DNA of 64,000 nt, taken from contig OX422208.1 in assembly GCA_949130495.1 (NCBI GenBank), positions 638,114,523 through 638,178,522 on the forward strand, given 5' to 3'. Source of the stretch: Sambucus nigra. Its lineage: Eukaryota; Streptophyta; Magnoliopsida; Dipsacales; Adoxaceae. A program made the position numbers and the translations under genes. The notes beneath the pieces are model-generated. The model did not search any database. It saw only the letters and a list, made by a program, of their open reading frames with translations, and had not been told where the DNA came from. Of this stretch, positions 50,153 to 62,892 are shown piece by piece. Within the stretch, counting starts at the first letter, position 1, and every line of letters begins with the position of its first letter.

Positions 50153-51567
50153 TGATGTCGGCGGAAACAGGGCATCCGTGTAGGTATGCCAATCGTTGTT
50201 ATCGACTTCCGACCACAATGCAAAAAAATTTGAACTATGACTACACTCTTTACGTGAGTATAGCGGCCAGTCTCGGTATCAAAAATCCATTGGAAATGTT
50301 TGACAGACTTTAATTGATTTATTAATTCTAAAATAAAAGTGTAAAAGGCGATGAGGTTTAAAAAGGAAAAAGGAGAAAAGGAAATAAAACCAGACATGAA
50401 TAATAAAACGGGATAAGGGTCACATCCCCACTATGGGCTAAACAACGTGTAAAAAGGATTTCGATTCAAAAAATTTAACTGAGCATATTCAATTAATTAT
50501 AAACATCAAACACGAAGAAAATTAATTTAATAATGAAGTATTACACATTTAATCGAAAATGGTCACACATGGATTAATTTTGAATTATCGCTTTAAACAC
50601 TAACATTGCGTGACAAAGAGAGTGAAATGCATAATATCTCGAATTTAATACACAAGGTTTCAATTAAATGCATTTTGACCCAAAAACTAGATTTCAAAGC
50701 TCAAGACCGATTAATGGCGAAAACATGACTCCAACCCTTAAACTAGCTACAACACATATTTAAAGACATAAAAGAAATGAAAGCAATAAATAAGAAAGAG
50801 AATAAAGCAATAAAATCAACACTACAAAGTAATAATTCAACAAATAAAAACAATATTAATGGTAAGGATGATGAATAGTGAAACTTACAACACCCAAATG
50901 GGCAACACTAGAAAAAAGAGATGGAAGAGGAGCTCTTAACACCCAAACCCTAACCTAAACTAAAAAAATGAAATAAATAAAAGATATCTTACAAAACAAA
51001 TCAACATTTGTTTATATAGTAAGTGAAATAAAAATAAAATAAAAAAATAAAAAGAAACAAGCGTCGGATATCTGCAGGACCCAATTGACCGCGACTAGGG
51101 GCCCGATCGACCTCAGTTTAGGTTTGAGGTCCCTCATTTTCTTGTAGGATATAATTTGAAATTTCGATCGATCGAGGGCTCAGGGCTAGTCGAACGACAC
51201 TCTGTTTTCTTGGAAGCCTTGGTCATCACATGGGAGAAAAGGTGCTTTACAAATTTGGCTCTAACTTCTTTGTTCGAACTTGAAATGACATGCCGTTTGC
51301 CACCACATGATGCTAACTCAATGAACTATGCTTTTGCGTAATTCTACTGAGCCAGAGATTAAGTATACATTGAATAAATTGCCCTTGAAGTTGAGTCAGA
51401 TGATGGAACTTCCTCGAAAAGCAACCAATTCACATGCTAAGCATTCCAATACCTACATAAACTTAATAATACCTCACAAAGCATATAAACATATAAACTA
51501 GAGGTTGTATACTTAATGAGTATAAATAAAGGCATAAGGAACACAAAAGTGCTAGAATAACATATCA
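50153..51567 (-). repeat. 5' LTR of element G
   Basis: Direct repeat of 46004-47428 with many substitutions, so G is fairly old. Its outer end ATAACATATCA is followed by ATCTC, the right target duplication. Confidence 0.82.
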
Positions 51568-52045
51568 ATCTCCGTAGGGAAATTGTTCAGATTAGTTTCT
51601 ACTTCACCTTAGTTTGTGGCGAAGTGGTAAACAAAAAGCACATTAAATATGCAAAATCAACTTTAGCCGACACGAATTGTGTATTAGAAAAATATTTTTC
51701 TATATCATTCTTTGACATCAACGTCCACCTACTTTGTTGTGTGGACCCATCAGGTATCGTTGGATGTATCCTTACAAGCTCTTGATGAAAACCTTCAAAG
51801 ATTACATTAAGAGTACACAATATATTGGAGGTTCAATTATAAAAAAATATATAACAGAAGAATCATCTTTATACGCTTGGGAACATAATCTAGAATAAGG
51901 ACTTAGGAGGTTCAATCCTCATGGATAATGAATGGTCGAGGAAACTAATGGGTTTGAGGATGAGTTACCTTTCGAGAAACCTAACGAGGTGAGACTTACC
52001 AATCTACAATACGATTAAGAAAATCATTATGTCTAAAAATCACAA
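51568..52045 (+). pseudogene. Plus-strand CACTA TNP2, DUF4218 part
   Basis: Continues the frame from 46003. Blocks are RREIVQISFYFTLVCGEVV (51575-51630), LEKYFSISFFDINVHLL (51689-51740), and, after a frameshift near 51775, MKTFKDYIKSTQYIGGSII (51786) with the EESSLYAWEHNLE block. These match the C-terminal region of plant TNP2 transposases. The gene is interrupted at about 52045 by the LINE. Confidence 0.83.
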
Positions 52046-54284
52046 GATGAATTGGTTCACAATCTTGGCAAAAAGATACATGGAGGTAATGTTATTTTTA
52101 AGCTAGACATGGAAAAATCTTATGATAGGGTTCATTGGGGCTTTTTAATTCAAGTTCTTCACGCTTTTAGCTTTGGCGAAAGATGGATTGACTTTGTTTG
52201 GAGGTGCATTTCCAACAACTGGTTCTCTGTGATCATTAATGGCGCTCAATGTGGTTATTTCAAGTCTTCTAGAGGCCTTAAACAAGGGGATCCTCTATCC
52301 CCTAGTCTCTTCATTATTCCTGTTGAATTTCTGAGTAGAGGCTTGAATAATCTGATGTCCTCAAGAGCTGTTAACCCTTATTATCATCCTACTGTAAGTC
52401 CATTGATTTCTCATCTTGCATTTGCAGATGATTTAATCATTTTTTGCAGGGGAGATAAGTGGTCCATCAAAAAAATTGGAGATGGCATTCAACATTATTG
52501 CAACTTGTCTGGTCAAAAAGTTAACACTTCTAAGAGATCATTTTCTGTAGATTCCAAAAGCAGGCCTCAACTAAAATATAATATTTCTTCTATTTATGGT
52601 CTTCATCATAAGGAGCTTCCCATCAAATATCTGTGGTGTCCTTTATTCAAAGGAAAAAACAACATAAAATATTATGACAGTCTCATAAACTCCTTACGAT
52701 CTGGAGTGGCTGGTTGGCAATCAAAACTTCTCTCAAGTGGTGATAGACTAGTATTGCTCAATCATGTCCTATATTCTATTCCTTCATATCTTTTATCTTC
52801 CATGGATCCTCCTAAAGCAGTTATTTCCATAGGTCATAAAATTCTAAATAAATTTTTCTGGGGAGGTACTAAATCTCAAGGTTGGAAACACCAATGGAAG
52901 AAATGGGAAGATCTTTGAAGTAACACTAAAGTAGGAGGCCTCGGTCTTTCAAACTTTCATTACATCTCTAAAGCTTCATTTATGAAGCTGTTTTGGAAGT
53001 TGCACATTGAAAATTCTCTTTGGGCAAAGTACATGTCCAATAAATATATGAAGATTGGTGTATATTATTCAGATGGTTCCCATACATGGAGAAATTTGAT
53101 GATAATTAAAGATAACTGCCTTGATCAAATGCAATATATTAATGTTAGATGGTTATGGTCTTCTGCATCTACAGGTGGATTCTCATTCTCATCAGCCTAT
53201 GCCTCGTGTCTTGAGGGTTTTCCATCCTCTTTTATTTTTAGCAATATTTGGGATTCTCATATTCCAAAAAATGCTCTATTAATATGTGGAAAATCATCAA
53301 TAAATGCATTCCTTTAGATGCAAACATTCAAGTTATTGGCATTAGACTTTGTTCCAGATACTTGTTTTGCAAGAAAAATTCTGAAACTCTGGATAATTTA
53401 TTTCTTCATTGCCAAAAAATTATTCCAGTATGTAACTTCTTCTCAGGCCTCATGGGTATCAATATGAGCTCAATTAGCATTTCATCTATGCTGATCAGTT
53501 GGTGGATTAGAAGTGGTCCCAAGGATTATGCCAAATTTCTTGGCAAGTGCATCCCTATAATTGTCTATTGGGAAATATGGAATTATCGAAATAAAGCTTT
53601 CTTTGAAAAAGTTATAATTTCACATTCCATTCTCATGATTTCTAATATTTGTAAGGGGTTTCATTTTAAGCATTGTATATCTTCTTTTGATGTTGGGATT
53701 CAAGAAACTTTCAATCATAAAATTAATCAGACACAAAAATTGTTTATTACCATCAAATGGAGTCTTCCCACTACTCATAGATTTAAACTCAACATTGATG
53801 GAGCTTCTAAAGGGAATTCGGGTAGCAGTGGCATTAGAGGTATCTTAAGGAATCACAAAGGAGACATCATATTTGCCTATGCGTAATCAGAAGGTCATGC
53901 TTCTAACACCTTTGTGGAGATTAAAAGTCTTTGGTTGGGGTCTAAATTATGTTTGGAGTTCAACATTGAAGATGCAGTTATCGAATCAGACTCTACTTTT
54001 GTGTGAACATAATAAATCTCAATTGGAAACCTCCTTGGAACCTTTCTAAATGTGTGGAAGAAATCAAATCTAACCTCCTCAATCTCAATTGTTCCTTACA
54101 TCATTGCTTCAGAGAGTTAATCATGGTAGCGGATAGTCTTGCCAATTATGGGACCACTCTTCAATCCCTCTCTATTTTCAACAATTTCTTGGATCTTCCA
54201 AAATTAGCGGAGGTGCTTACAAGCTGGACAAGATGGGATGCTTCTATATCAGATATACTTTTAACTGATTTTAATTTTGTTTAA
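52046..54284 (+). pseudogene. LINE ORF2: reverse transcriptase, zinc-binding domain, RNase H
   Basis: Reverse transcriptase 52052-52900, with FKLDMEKSYDRVHW (52098), RGLKQGDPLSPSLF (52274) and the catalytic FADDLIIF (52423). After a stop at 52916 the thumb and zf-RVT parts follow (52919-53580), with a frameshift in an A6 run near 53270. RNase H of the RVT_3 type has LNIDGASKGNSGSSG (53791), FVEIKSLW (53913) and ESDS (53986), with stops at 53884 and near 54003. It ends at 54284. The endonuclease and ORF1 are missing, as usual for a truncated copy. Confidence 0.9.
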
Positions 54285-54425
54285 GTGTATTGGGGCTATC
54301 ATAAAGCTCCTCATTTACTGCTTTCAGAAACTTCACTTGTATCTAAGTTTTCTATGCCACTTGGGAGAGGCTATTTCTCCTCTATTTAATAAATTTAGGG
54401 GGTTTTGACACTCTTTAAAAAAAAG
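52046..54425 (+). mobile_element. 5'-truncated L1-type LINE
   Basis: Starts inside the reverse transcriptase and ends just after ORF2, near an A8 run at 54417-54425. It is inserted in the CACTA TNP2 region between its DUF4218 and DUF4216 parts. I could not settle a target duplication: the flanks near 52046 and 54426 both contain AATTGG but do not align well. Confidence 0.85.
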
Positions 54426-54895
54426 TTCAAAATTGGAGAGACTAAGTATCTACATATATACCTTATTTTTATATGAATTTTTTATATTACCATCTAATCT
54501 CTATAATTTCATGAAAACGTTTAGGAAGTATGAGATCAAAATTGCCCAAAATCAGAAGGGAAATTTCACGATGAATCATTATAGGGCATGAGTATCAAAA
54601 GTGGTAATTTCCACCTCCTCTGTACCGATTGCTTATGTATGTGTTCTAAAACATGCCCTAATAAAAGTCCATTTATATATACATATTTAAAAAAAGGGTG
54701 ATGTATATTCAAGGTTTTCACGCCTAGCTAAAGGTACCATTTTTCGTGCAAACGAGTTTAAAAAATTCCATATCAATGATTTTGATTTCATCTCATACTC
54801 GTATGAGGAAAAACTATTGACGTAAAACAACAAAATTTTAGTTTTTTCCTTAAATTCTTATCTATCTAGAAAAATTGATAAAAAAACAAATGATA
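54426..54895. other. Unassigned stretch between the LINE and the DUF4216 part
   Basis: AT-rich, with no ORF recognised. By position it should be CACTA sequence, perhaps an intron or decayed coding. Confidence 0.45.
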
Positions 54896-55290
54896 TGCTG
54901 GTGACCTATTATGGGATTGTCCAATAAATCTTGGAGCTAGATTACTTATATTTAATAGAAGATGTCTTCTATTATGACTGAGTGAAGGTGGAGGACACTA
55001 CGAATGATTATAAAGTTGCTTATGCCTCAAAACTTATCATGGTAGATTTATCTAAGATAAAGAGTAAAGATCACATGGTCAATGAGCGTTTTATTAATTT
55101 CTTTTAAAACGTGAAGAATGTATTCTACTAAAAGTGCATAAGTTGATGGAATTTGGGTTGTTGTTATGCATGCATGAAAGTGTTTGACTAGTCAAGCATA
55201 TGCATTAAAAGACCCTATCGAGTTCCAGTCTGCTCTTGATGACAACCCTAATTTGAAGGATCTTTTAGTTCATTTAGGAGAAGATTGAGT
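54896..55290 (+). pseudogene. CACTA DUF4216-type segment
   Basis: The frame reads DMLVTYYGIV, ILELDYLYLIEDVFYYD, YKVAYASKLIMVDLSK and NVKNVFY in order, with three stops. This follows the DUF4216 pattern (YYG, ILELDY, VLFYCDW, F-T-L-V-D-L, QVFYV) found at the C-terminal side of TNP2 transposases. It places the end of the plus-strand CACTA coding region near 55.3 kb. Confidence 0.72.
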
Positions 55291-56342
55291 TGGGAAACAT
55301 CATTTTATTCTTACTTAGTTAACCCTTATATAACAACCCTATTTATATAGTATATATTGGAACAAACCTTGTATTTATTTACATTTGTGCATATTTTACT
55401 CATATATTTACTTCTTTTGCACTTGTTTTTCTTTTCGATCACATTTTATAATTATTCTGTAGATCTTAGATCTTTCTTTCACTAGTACTATTTTTGTTTC
55501 ATATAAGTACCCTTGGATAGTTTCTTTGGGGGTCTAACCAGTCAAATTCATTCAGGATTACAAGCCTAATAAGGTTATATCATAGCCTTGTATGAATATA
55601 GGAATCTCGAATGCGTTGGACTTATTAGGCGTCTAAGTAACTATTCAAGGATACTCAGACAAACTACAAATGCATTGTAACATCCTTTATTTTTATTAGT
55701 CCCATAAATACTATTTTGCATATGTTAGTGTTCTTATTCCATTTGTAGATATTTTAGTATACTTTTATCATTAATCTTACTCTTTTTATTATCATATGTA
55801 CATTCAAATCTAGGTTCATAAAGCGAAAACCCAAAAAAGGGGACTTATACTACAATTATCAATTTAGAGTGTTCACTTAATTTTATATATTTCCAACAAA
55901 TTTTACATCTATTTTAATAAATTAAAAGTGACCCCACGATTTGAATTATGGTTTAAACATAACCTTGTTCATCTTATGAACTACCCGTGGACTTTGATGC
56001 CCTTTTTTGCTGCATGGGCATCCCAAAATTATTTTGGGATGCAAGTCCTTTCTTACCATTTGATGTTTTTTGAAATATTTGCAGGACAAGTTAGGGAAGG
56101 AACACTTTGAACATTTTTCATATGTTTCGTGGAAGGAACACATTGAAGTTTTAAATATATATTTATGGAAATGTATACATGTTATGTTGTATTATTATTT
56201 GTGTTGAACAATTTGAGGGATTAATAATTAGTTAATTTTTGTTGTACTATTATTTTTTGACTCATGCATTTTAAAAACATGTACGATTTTTTTTGGGGAC
56301 ATAAAAAATTACAAATCATTTTATTAATTAAATTTATATTTG
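55291..56342. other. CACTA 3' non-coding region before solo LTR H
   Basis: AT-rich. ORFs are short and not recognised (including 55928-56110). There is an inverted repeat around CCAAAATTATTTTGG at 56022-56036. Nothing else supported. Confidence 0.45.
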
Positions 56343-57566
56343 TGTAACACCCCGTAATTTTGAGGATTTAATATTTAATTATTTTTGGGAGTTATAAAAA
56401 TATTTAAATTGGAGAAACTTAAATTCAAGTTGGAGAATTTATTTGAGTGAGCCGAATTATTTATAATTGACGACTTTAAAGTTTTAATGTCCGAACTAAT
56501 GTGTGTCGCATTTTGAGGTCGAAAATTGAAAATGTCAAAAAGTATTTCAGATGGCAATTCTGAGTGCGCGGTTGACTCCGAATGGATAGAGATAGTCAGA
56601 AAAGAGTACCCTGGGATGGTAATTGGGTCTCGGGATATTTTTGGGCATAGCCGGGCCCACACGAGGTGAGCTGGGCCTTTCTAATTAGGCCCACATGGCC
56701 AAAAACGGGATTTAGTGTTTTCAACCTAATTGAGGGACTAGGAACGACAGATAGAAAATTCTAAACCTAGGGTTTGGGAGAGGATTTGAGGAAGCTAATC
56801 AAGAAGTCAATTGGGGGATCTTTTGGAGCCAAATTAAGGTGTTCTTCATCAACCATTCTCTACACCAACGGAATCAGACCCTACGAACGATTTCAGGCAA
56901 GTGGTTAACTGTTGTGACTTCTAAATTGATGATAATCAATTCATATCATAGTGATGTGTAAATAAAAATTCGTTTTGGGGATAAATGGGTACAAAATGGG
57001 ATTTTTGTTCATGGAACTATTGAATGAGATTCAAAGTAAGAATTGGTTGTGTTGTATATTTCTGAGTATGATTATCTGATTTGAATGAGAAAACCCGGGA
57101 CAAGAAACGGTGGAATTTGAATATGAAATTGGGATTTTACCATAAGTATTGGTGTTCTTTAGTGGGTAAAGATTCGTAGTGTTATGATGTTAAAAGGTTT
57201 AGATGATGTTTATAGTTCGGGAGAAATATAATAAGATGATTAACAGACTGGGTTGAGGTTGGAAATTGGAGAAAAGAACCTTAGGTTTTCGTCAATGGAC
57301 AAACAGTGGCCTGGAGAAGACGAAGTCTGGATCGATCGATCGATCGACCGAGGGGGCTCGATCGATCGATGGTACAGGAGTCTTGGCAGTTCGGCCAATT
57401 TTGATTATAAATAGAAATTTATTTAAGAATAAATTACTTACTTTTATTTAGTGATAAATTCATGTGAGGCATATATTCCTTAACAATTATAGGGTGATAT
57501 AATTGGGTGTAGGAGGGTGAAAATTGTATGTCATGAGATGAATGAATTTGGGAAAATAATTTAAGT

Positions 57567-58515
57567 ATTGAAATGGACCAAGTGAGGGAGTCCAGGTGTG
57601 TTGGTAATTATAGGTAAATATAATTGGGGAATTTATAGAGATGAAGGTGTGACACATTGTGGGCGAATATGTGGGAATGAAATTTTGAGATGTAAAAATG
57701 GACCAAGTGAGCGAGTCCGGGAATGTTGGTTAAGTGACATCAAAGTATTAAATTAATTATTGAGAGAGTAAATTAATTTGGAGTCGGAACATAGACTCAG
57801 GAAATATTAAGGTAGGGGCTAAGTGAGCGAGTCCGGGGATAATGGTTGGATGACACCAAGTTATTAAATTAATGGATCTGTTAATTAATGAAAGTAGAGT
57901 CGGAAGGTAGACTCGGAAAAGTATTAGATTAATTGATGTTGTGATTAATTAATTTAGAGTCGGATTGTAGACTGGGGAAGGTTATGGATTAATTAATGGG
58001 TAAATTAATTTAAAATGAGAGTCGTACCATAGACTCGTTTTAGTATAAATTAATTAATGTGTAAATTAATTAACTAGGAGTTGGACCACAGACTCAGATC
58101 GGTATTAAATTAATAGGTGGGTTAATTAATTTAATTAGAGTCGGACCATAGACTCTGGAAAAAATGTATATTAATTGAGGAGTGAATTAATTATATTAGA
58201 GTCGGAACACAGACTCGGACTGGTTCTAATTAATTAATGTGTAAGTTAATTAAATGAGGGTCGGACTACAGACCGGTTTGGTGCTAATTAATTAATGTGT
58301 AAATTAATTAAATGAGGGTCAGACTATGGACTATGTTTGGTGTTGATTAATTAATGTGTAAATTAATTGAATAAGAGTCGAATCATAGACTCGGGCAAAT
58401 TTCATATAAATTATTGTGTATAGTATTATTATTTAGAGTTGGACCACAGACTCGGGAAGATGGAAATTATTAAGTGAGAAAATTAATTAAGTCAAGTCGG
58501 GCCAGAGACTCGGGA
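57567..58515. repeat. Tandem repeats in H: GAGTCGGA..GACTC units
   Basis: About twelve units with a period near 60 bp, each with GAGTCGGACCATAGACTCGG or a variant (57780, 57895, 57956, 58020, 58077, 58137, 58198, 58257, 58315, 58374, 58435, 58493), separated by ATTAATTAATGTGTAAATTA-type spacers. GAGTC and GACTC can pair, so each unit is a potential hairpin. A second motif, AAGTGAGCGAGTCCGGG, recurs three times at 57567-57840. Confidence 0.9.
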
Positions 58516-58588
58516 AATTACAGGCTAGTGTTACGGGTTATGAGTATACGGTGAAGCCGGGGTTTATGTTACATATATATACGGTGTA

Positions 58589-58595
<7 letters not shown>

Positions 58596-58669
<74 letters not shown>

Positions 58670-58682
58670 TGTGTGTGTATTG
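58596..58682. repeat. Adjacent (TA)n and (TG)n microsatellites in H
   Basis: TA units to about 58627, then mostly TG units to 58682 with a few interruptions. Confidence 0.92.
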
Positions 58683-59943
58683 TGTGTGCTATTAAATATC
58701 AGTGATTAGATATTTATTTAATTTCTATACTCTAGTGCTATCAAGGGAGGTTGCGCGATGTGGGTGAATCCCCTAGCTTGAGGAGTAGGGTGAGTATATC
58801 CCCAGGTCATAGCGTCCGGTATATGGGTGAGGGGATTATCTCACTTTCAGGGAAGGAATTTGACCGCTTCCATATCGTTTATGTTTTGGGCCAGGTTGGT
58901 GAGCGATTCCAACTTGGGTAACTAGGTTATGTGAGCACACCTAGTGAGATATCACTTTAGAGGGAATCATCCGACGAGGGTATACTCGGAGGGATGGATA
59001 TACGTATGTTATATGTGTGGATGTTTTAGTAAAGGTACTTATATAATGGTATTAAATATTATATGCGGGTAATAATACAGTGTGTGATGTATTTACTTTA
59101 CATAACTTGTGAGACGGTTATATGCTACAATTTAAGAAGGAATTAATTAAGTTAATTGTGAGATAACTTATAATTCAAGAATCATTATACTCGAGTTAGA
59201 GTGGTATGGCAAGGGGAGGTTATACCAGGACTTGTTGGATGGGTTAGTACAACTAGGTGGGGGTCAAGGTAACCGTTAGGTGTGCACAATAGTGGAGGGG
59301 TGAGAATGTCCACAAGGGAGTGCGACACTAACTTAAATATGAAGCGCATTCATGCATTTTAAATTACTGTAGTTAATTCACTTGCTAAATATTTTCAAAA
59401 TGTTTTGGGTTCTAACCCTTGCTATAAAACTATTTTCAAAACCTTTTAGGTGTCCAGCCACAAGGACGCCAGGATTGATATTCTATTCCAGGGACACGAA
59501 GCTGCGGCATATGTGGATGCTAGTAGGAATTTGGATTTGACGCATCTCTCATTCATTCCTAGAGTAGGAATCATTCAACAGTTCCAGTTTTATTTAGGGC
59601 ATGTCGCCCAGACTTTCGGTTCAGTTTTCAGATTTGTTTTATTCCGGTGTTCAATATTTTTATTGGATTATTTCACTTTGGTGGCCGGTGGTTTACTTGG
59701 CAAGTTGTGTATTTAATTATTCAGTTGAGTTTTATTCAGTTGTGTGGATGGTTTATATTTATTTCCGCGTGTATTGTTTTGTTAATTAAAAAGTTAAAAT
59801 TTGGCACCAGCTTTTGGAATAATAGGTTGTTAGTAAGTTTTAAAAAGTTTTCAACAGTGATGCTAAGGATGAACCAACTAAAATTCCTGTTTTAATTTGG
59901 TATAGGACTGATCATCCGGTTTTTTATTAGGCGGGGTGTCACA

Positions 59944-60400
59944 ATTTGGTCACGACTCAGAACCGTGACCACAATCATGATCATTTAAATTGCATTAATA
60001 TATGGTAATAGTCTCGAACTGTGAAAATATATTGAAGAAACTTAAATTGTCACGGTTTTGGTCACTATTCTGACATGTGACCATTTTGGTCCTGGTGGAG
60101 CGTCACAATTATAAATCATGACTAGCAATGTTATTTCATCGAGAACAGTCATGGTTGAAGACTCTGACCAATAAAAGATCACACATTCTTGACACAAATT
60201 AGGTCACGGTTGAAAACTGTTACTATCATATCACAGACCAGATACATTACCAAGCCCATATTATGACGTCAAGAATGGATTTGTGACCACCTTATATGGT
60301 CATGGACTCAGATCGTGACCCTCATATTGGTCACCCTTTAAATAGTCATTATTCCAAACCGTGACCCTTGGCCTTTCTCACAGTCCAAAGTTGTGACATT
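59944..60400. repeat. Presumed CACTA subterminal repeat array
   Basis: GTCACG(G/A)-type and AACCGTGACC-type motifs recur in both orientations at least a dozen times (59949, 59965, 60047, 60058, 60079, 60210, 60280, 60316, 60334, 60360 and others). The density and mixed orientation fit the transposase-binding subterminal region of a CACTA element. The same GTCAC/GTGAC motifs lie next to the terminus at 35255. No terminal TAGTG end could be fixed after the array. Confidence 0.6.
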
Positions 60401-61505
60401 CTCGATATATGGCATAGTGATTGTTACTCATGGCTTATCTCAACATGATAAAATTTTGGCTCAGTGTTGGTGAAAGTTAGCCCGAGCATGGCTGATGCAT
60501 CACAATAATTGAGGTCTTTTCCATATAATCATCCATGTAGGGTTGTATGAGCACCCTTGTGTGTGCATAATTCCAAGGGAAATTAATTTTTTTTATTGTT
60601 TTGGGTTTAGTAGGCCATTGTATATGACCTAGTAAGGCATAGTGTGTAACTAATGTTGTTAACATTGTTTTAATAAATCGAAGGCTAGTTTAAAGATATT
60701 AAAGGGTTTTATTGTAGGGAATGGGAACTTAGTCATTAAGTTGAAATTGGACTTCGATAACGACCCATCTTAGAGGACCGTCTTGTGTAGTGTCATAGTG
60801 TACTATCACTTGTCGAATGGGTTGGAGTAAGACCAGATTGCGTAACAAATCCTATGATAAGACTAGATATACGTAGGATTTGTATGTGAAATAGAACGTT
60901 TGAGAAAAAACTGAAATACTTAGGAGTTTTATAATGTCATGGGGTTTCAAGGAGCACCATGATTATACAGTATGGCTAGTGAATAACTCGTAAGACCTTG
61001 TTTGATCTCAACATCAAGTTGCATGGATAACTTAAGTATAAGAATTTGAAAGATTTTATCAAACAATGGCTTATGACCTGCATATCAAAGTAGAGGTTGA
61101 ACATATATCGGTAAGTGACATAGATGACCCCACGAAGATGAGTTAGACATCGATGTTTATATGTCGAATTATGATTTAATTATTAGCGTGATCCTAGGGT
61201 TTTTACAACAGAAGTTGTTTCCAATTAATGTGGAATCCATATGAAATGCATACATCTCTCTTCGAGTAGTCAGGTAGGAGAACTAGTTGACATTCATGTT
61301 TCGGTGCAAGGGAATGAGAATTTATGGGTACTACCCAAGAAATGGGAAACGATGAGACTTATTATATTTATGTGGGTACCCTGTTGATTGATAATTATGT
61401 ATGGTTGAGGAGAGAATTGTGATAAGATAGTGATGATGTGGGGGCATCGATGGTTATGTATGAAGAAATAAATTTCCAGAGCAAAATTTCCTAACGAAGG
61501 AAGAA
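60401..61505. other. Unassigned stretch, ending in a polypurine tract
   Basis: No ORF recognised. The end reads AAATTTCCTAACGAAGGAAGAA directly before TGTAATACCC, which suggests the 3' interior end of a decayed Gypsy element (I). Confidence 0.4.
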
Positions 61506-61789
61506 TGTAATACCCTAGACCTTTCCTATATTATTACGTGGCATATTATGTCATTTTACAAGTGTGGTTTTTGATATATATTAATGAATGGATTTTCATG
61601 AGTATTACGGTCATTAAATACGTGTTGCATGGGAATGCATAACATTGCATGACGTTTGCATGGGAGGGTTGATAATACTTCACGTTAAGCTTTGGAAACA
61701 AACATTACTTTGTGAAACATTGAGAATGCGATGTGATATTGATTGTATGTGGATTCACAAATTTACAATTTTAAACTTATTTTAATAGA
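61506..61789 (+). repeat. I: LTR start of a Gypsy-like element, truncated
   Basis: TGTAATACCCTAGACC follows a purine tract (61494-61505), as for D and H. The sequence then changes character near 61790, where the Copia-like LTR J begins, so only the first part remains. Confidence 0.5.
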
Positions 61790-62878
61790 TGTTAATTTTT
61801 CATTCGAAATAAATAAACCCTAACACATGCATCTAGATGGGTAAAATCAAGTCATCAAAAAAATAGATATTGCTGAGACACAGATTTCAGGAAAAAACCC
61901 CTTTCAGGTAAAATATTTTATTTCACTATAAAGAGGTAAATCGCAACTTATATACACAATGAAATATGCAATGAATATCCACAGACACTCACATAGACCT
62001 CAGCTTAGAATCAACAGTGGATCAACCGTAGCGAACCCATACGAACACACAACTCTATCTTCAGCCAATAACACCCTTAAGCACTCCCAATTTGACCGCA
62101 GTCGTCAGCAATAGTTTTACCCTATATAAAAGAGAAACTTCATCAAGATCATATATTGGGTTCCAAAAACAATTCAGTAAACAATTGGGATTTTTGTGAA
62201 TTGAAAAAACAAAGTTTTAAACCCTAAATGAAGAAGACAAAATAGTTATGCAGTTTGCAGTTTTCGTGTATGGAAAAAATTCGTGTCTTCTTCAGAAAAA
62301 TAACTCATTTAATCAGGTATTTATAATAAAATTGAGTTGACTGGTTCGTTTGAACGACAAGTGGATGTCGCTCGAATGACATGAAATATTGTTCGATCCA
62401 AGAGATAGCGCGACCTTGTAACGACAGTGTTAAAACTAAAATAGTATGATGTCGTTAGATGAAACACTTCAAGCGAGGTTCAAATGAGGTATCACGCGAG
62501 ATTCCATATCGCTTGAAGAAGTTGTTTGAACGACTTAAAGCTGTCATTCGAAAGACATAGATATGTCGTTTAAAGGACATCAGTGAAAAATCAATTTTAT
62601 TAAAACTCCACTCAACACTTAGAAAAAGTTATTTTTACGAAAAATGATGCCTCAGATGTTTAAAAACATTTTAGAAATTATCCCAACACTTTAAATGAAC
62701 CATTGAGGGACTTAAACACAACCTTTCCAAAATCTATCTCGCAGAGGCTTATCTGTTGAATAATGTTGATATTCAGATCCATCTTGATGCATGATTGAGC
62801 TTTGAACTTTCTTCGACAATTATAGTGGTATATGACATACTCTAATGCAAACCCGACAATATAAAATATCTCCTTATA
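61790..62878 (-). repeat. J: 3' LTR of a minus-strand Copia-like element
   Basis: On the minus strand the LTR starts TATAAGGAGA at 62878 right after CATAGGGGGAGATT, the same arrangement as CAAAGGGGGAGATT plus TGTAAGG in A, with G changed to A in the second base. It has palindromic TCGTTCGAACGA-like sites (62348-62580) upstream of TATAAATA (62325-62318). The left end (CA on the minus strand at 61790) is approximate. Confidence 0.6.
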
Positions 62879-62892
62879 AATCTCCCCCTATG
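62879..62892 (-). other. Polypurine tract of element J
   Basis: CATAGGGGGAGATT on the minus strand, next to the LTR start. Confidence 0.7.

Larger units (their letters stand above)
46004..51567 (-). mobile_element. Element G: minus-strand non-autonomous LTR retrotransposon
   Basis: LTR copies 46004-47428 and 50153-51567, both ending (plus strand) CATCA or ATATCA, flanked by ATCTC (45999-46003 and 51568-51572). A Tat/Athila-like PBS lies inside the right LTR on the minus strand, and a purine tract (AGTCAGGAGGTG) borders the left LTR, which fixes the orientation. Only a short gag-like ORF is visible inside (49975-49583), with no pol. The right LTR lacks about 35 bp near its outer end. Confidence 0.85.
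56343..59943 (+). mobile_element. H: solo LTR of a Gypsy element (3601 bp)
   Basis: Starts TGTAACACCCCGTAATTTTG and ends GCGGGGTGTCACA, flanked by ATTTG (56338-56342 and 59944-59948). No internal domain. Similar to D1/D2 only near the ends and in the downstream third, so it is a different family of the same kind. It contains a tandem-repeat block (57567-58515), TA and GT microsatellites (58596-58682) and conserved hairpin motifs (59450-59610). The ORFs inside are not gene-like. Confidence 0.92.

Noticed and set aside
55928..56143. Overlapping 60- and 65-codon ORFs on both strands
   Set aside because: No recognisable motif, and the region is AT-rich CACTA 3' DNA. Mutually antisense ORFs of this length are expected by chance.
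59450..59895. Three overlapping ORFs near the end of H
   Set aside because: They lie within the solo LTR, are hydrophobic and T-rich, show no domain, and correspond to the conserved non-coding motif region.
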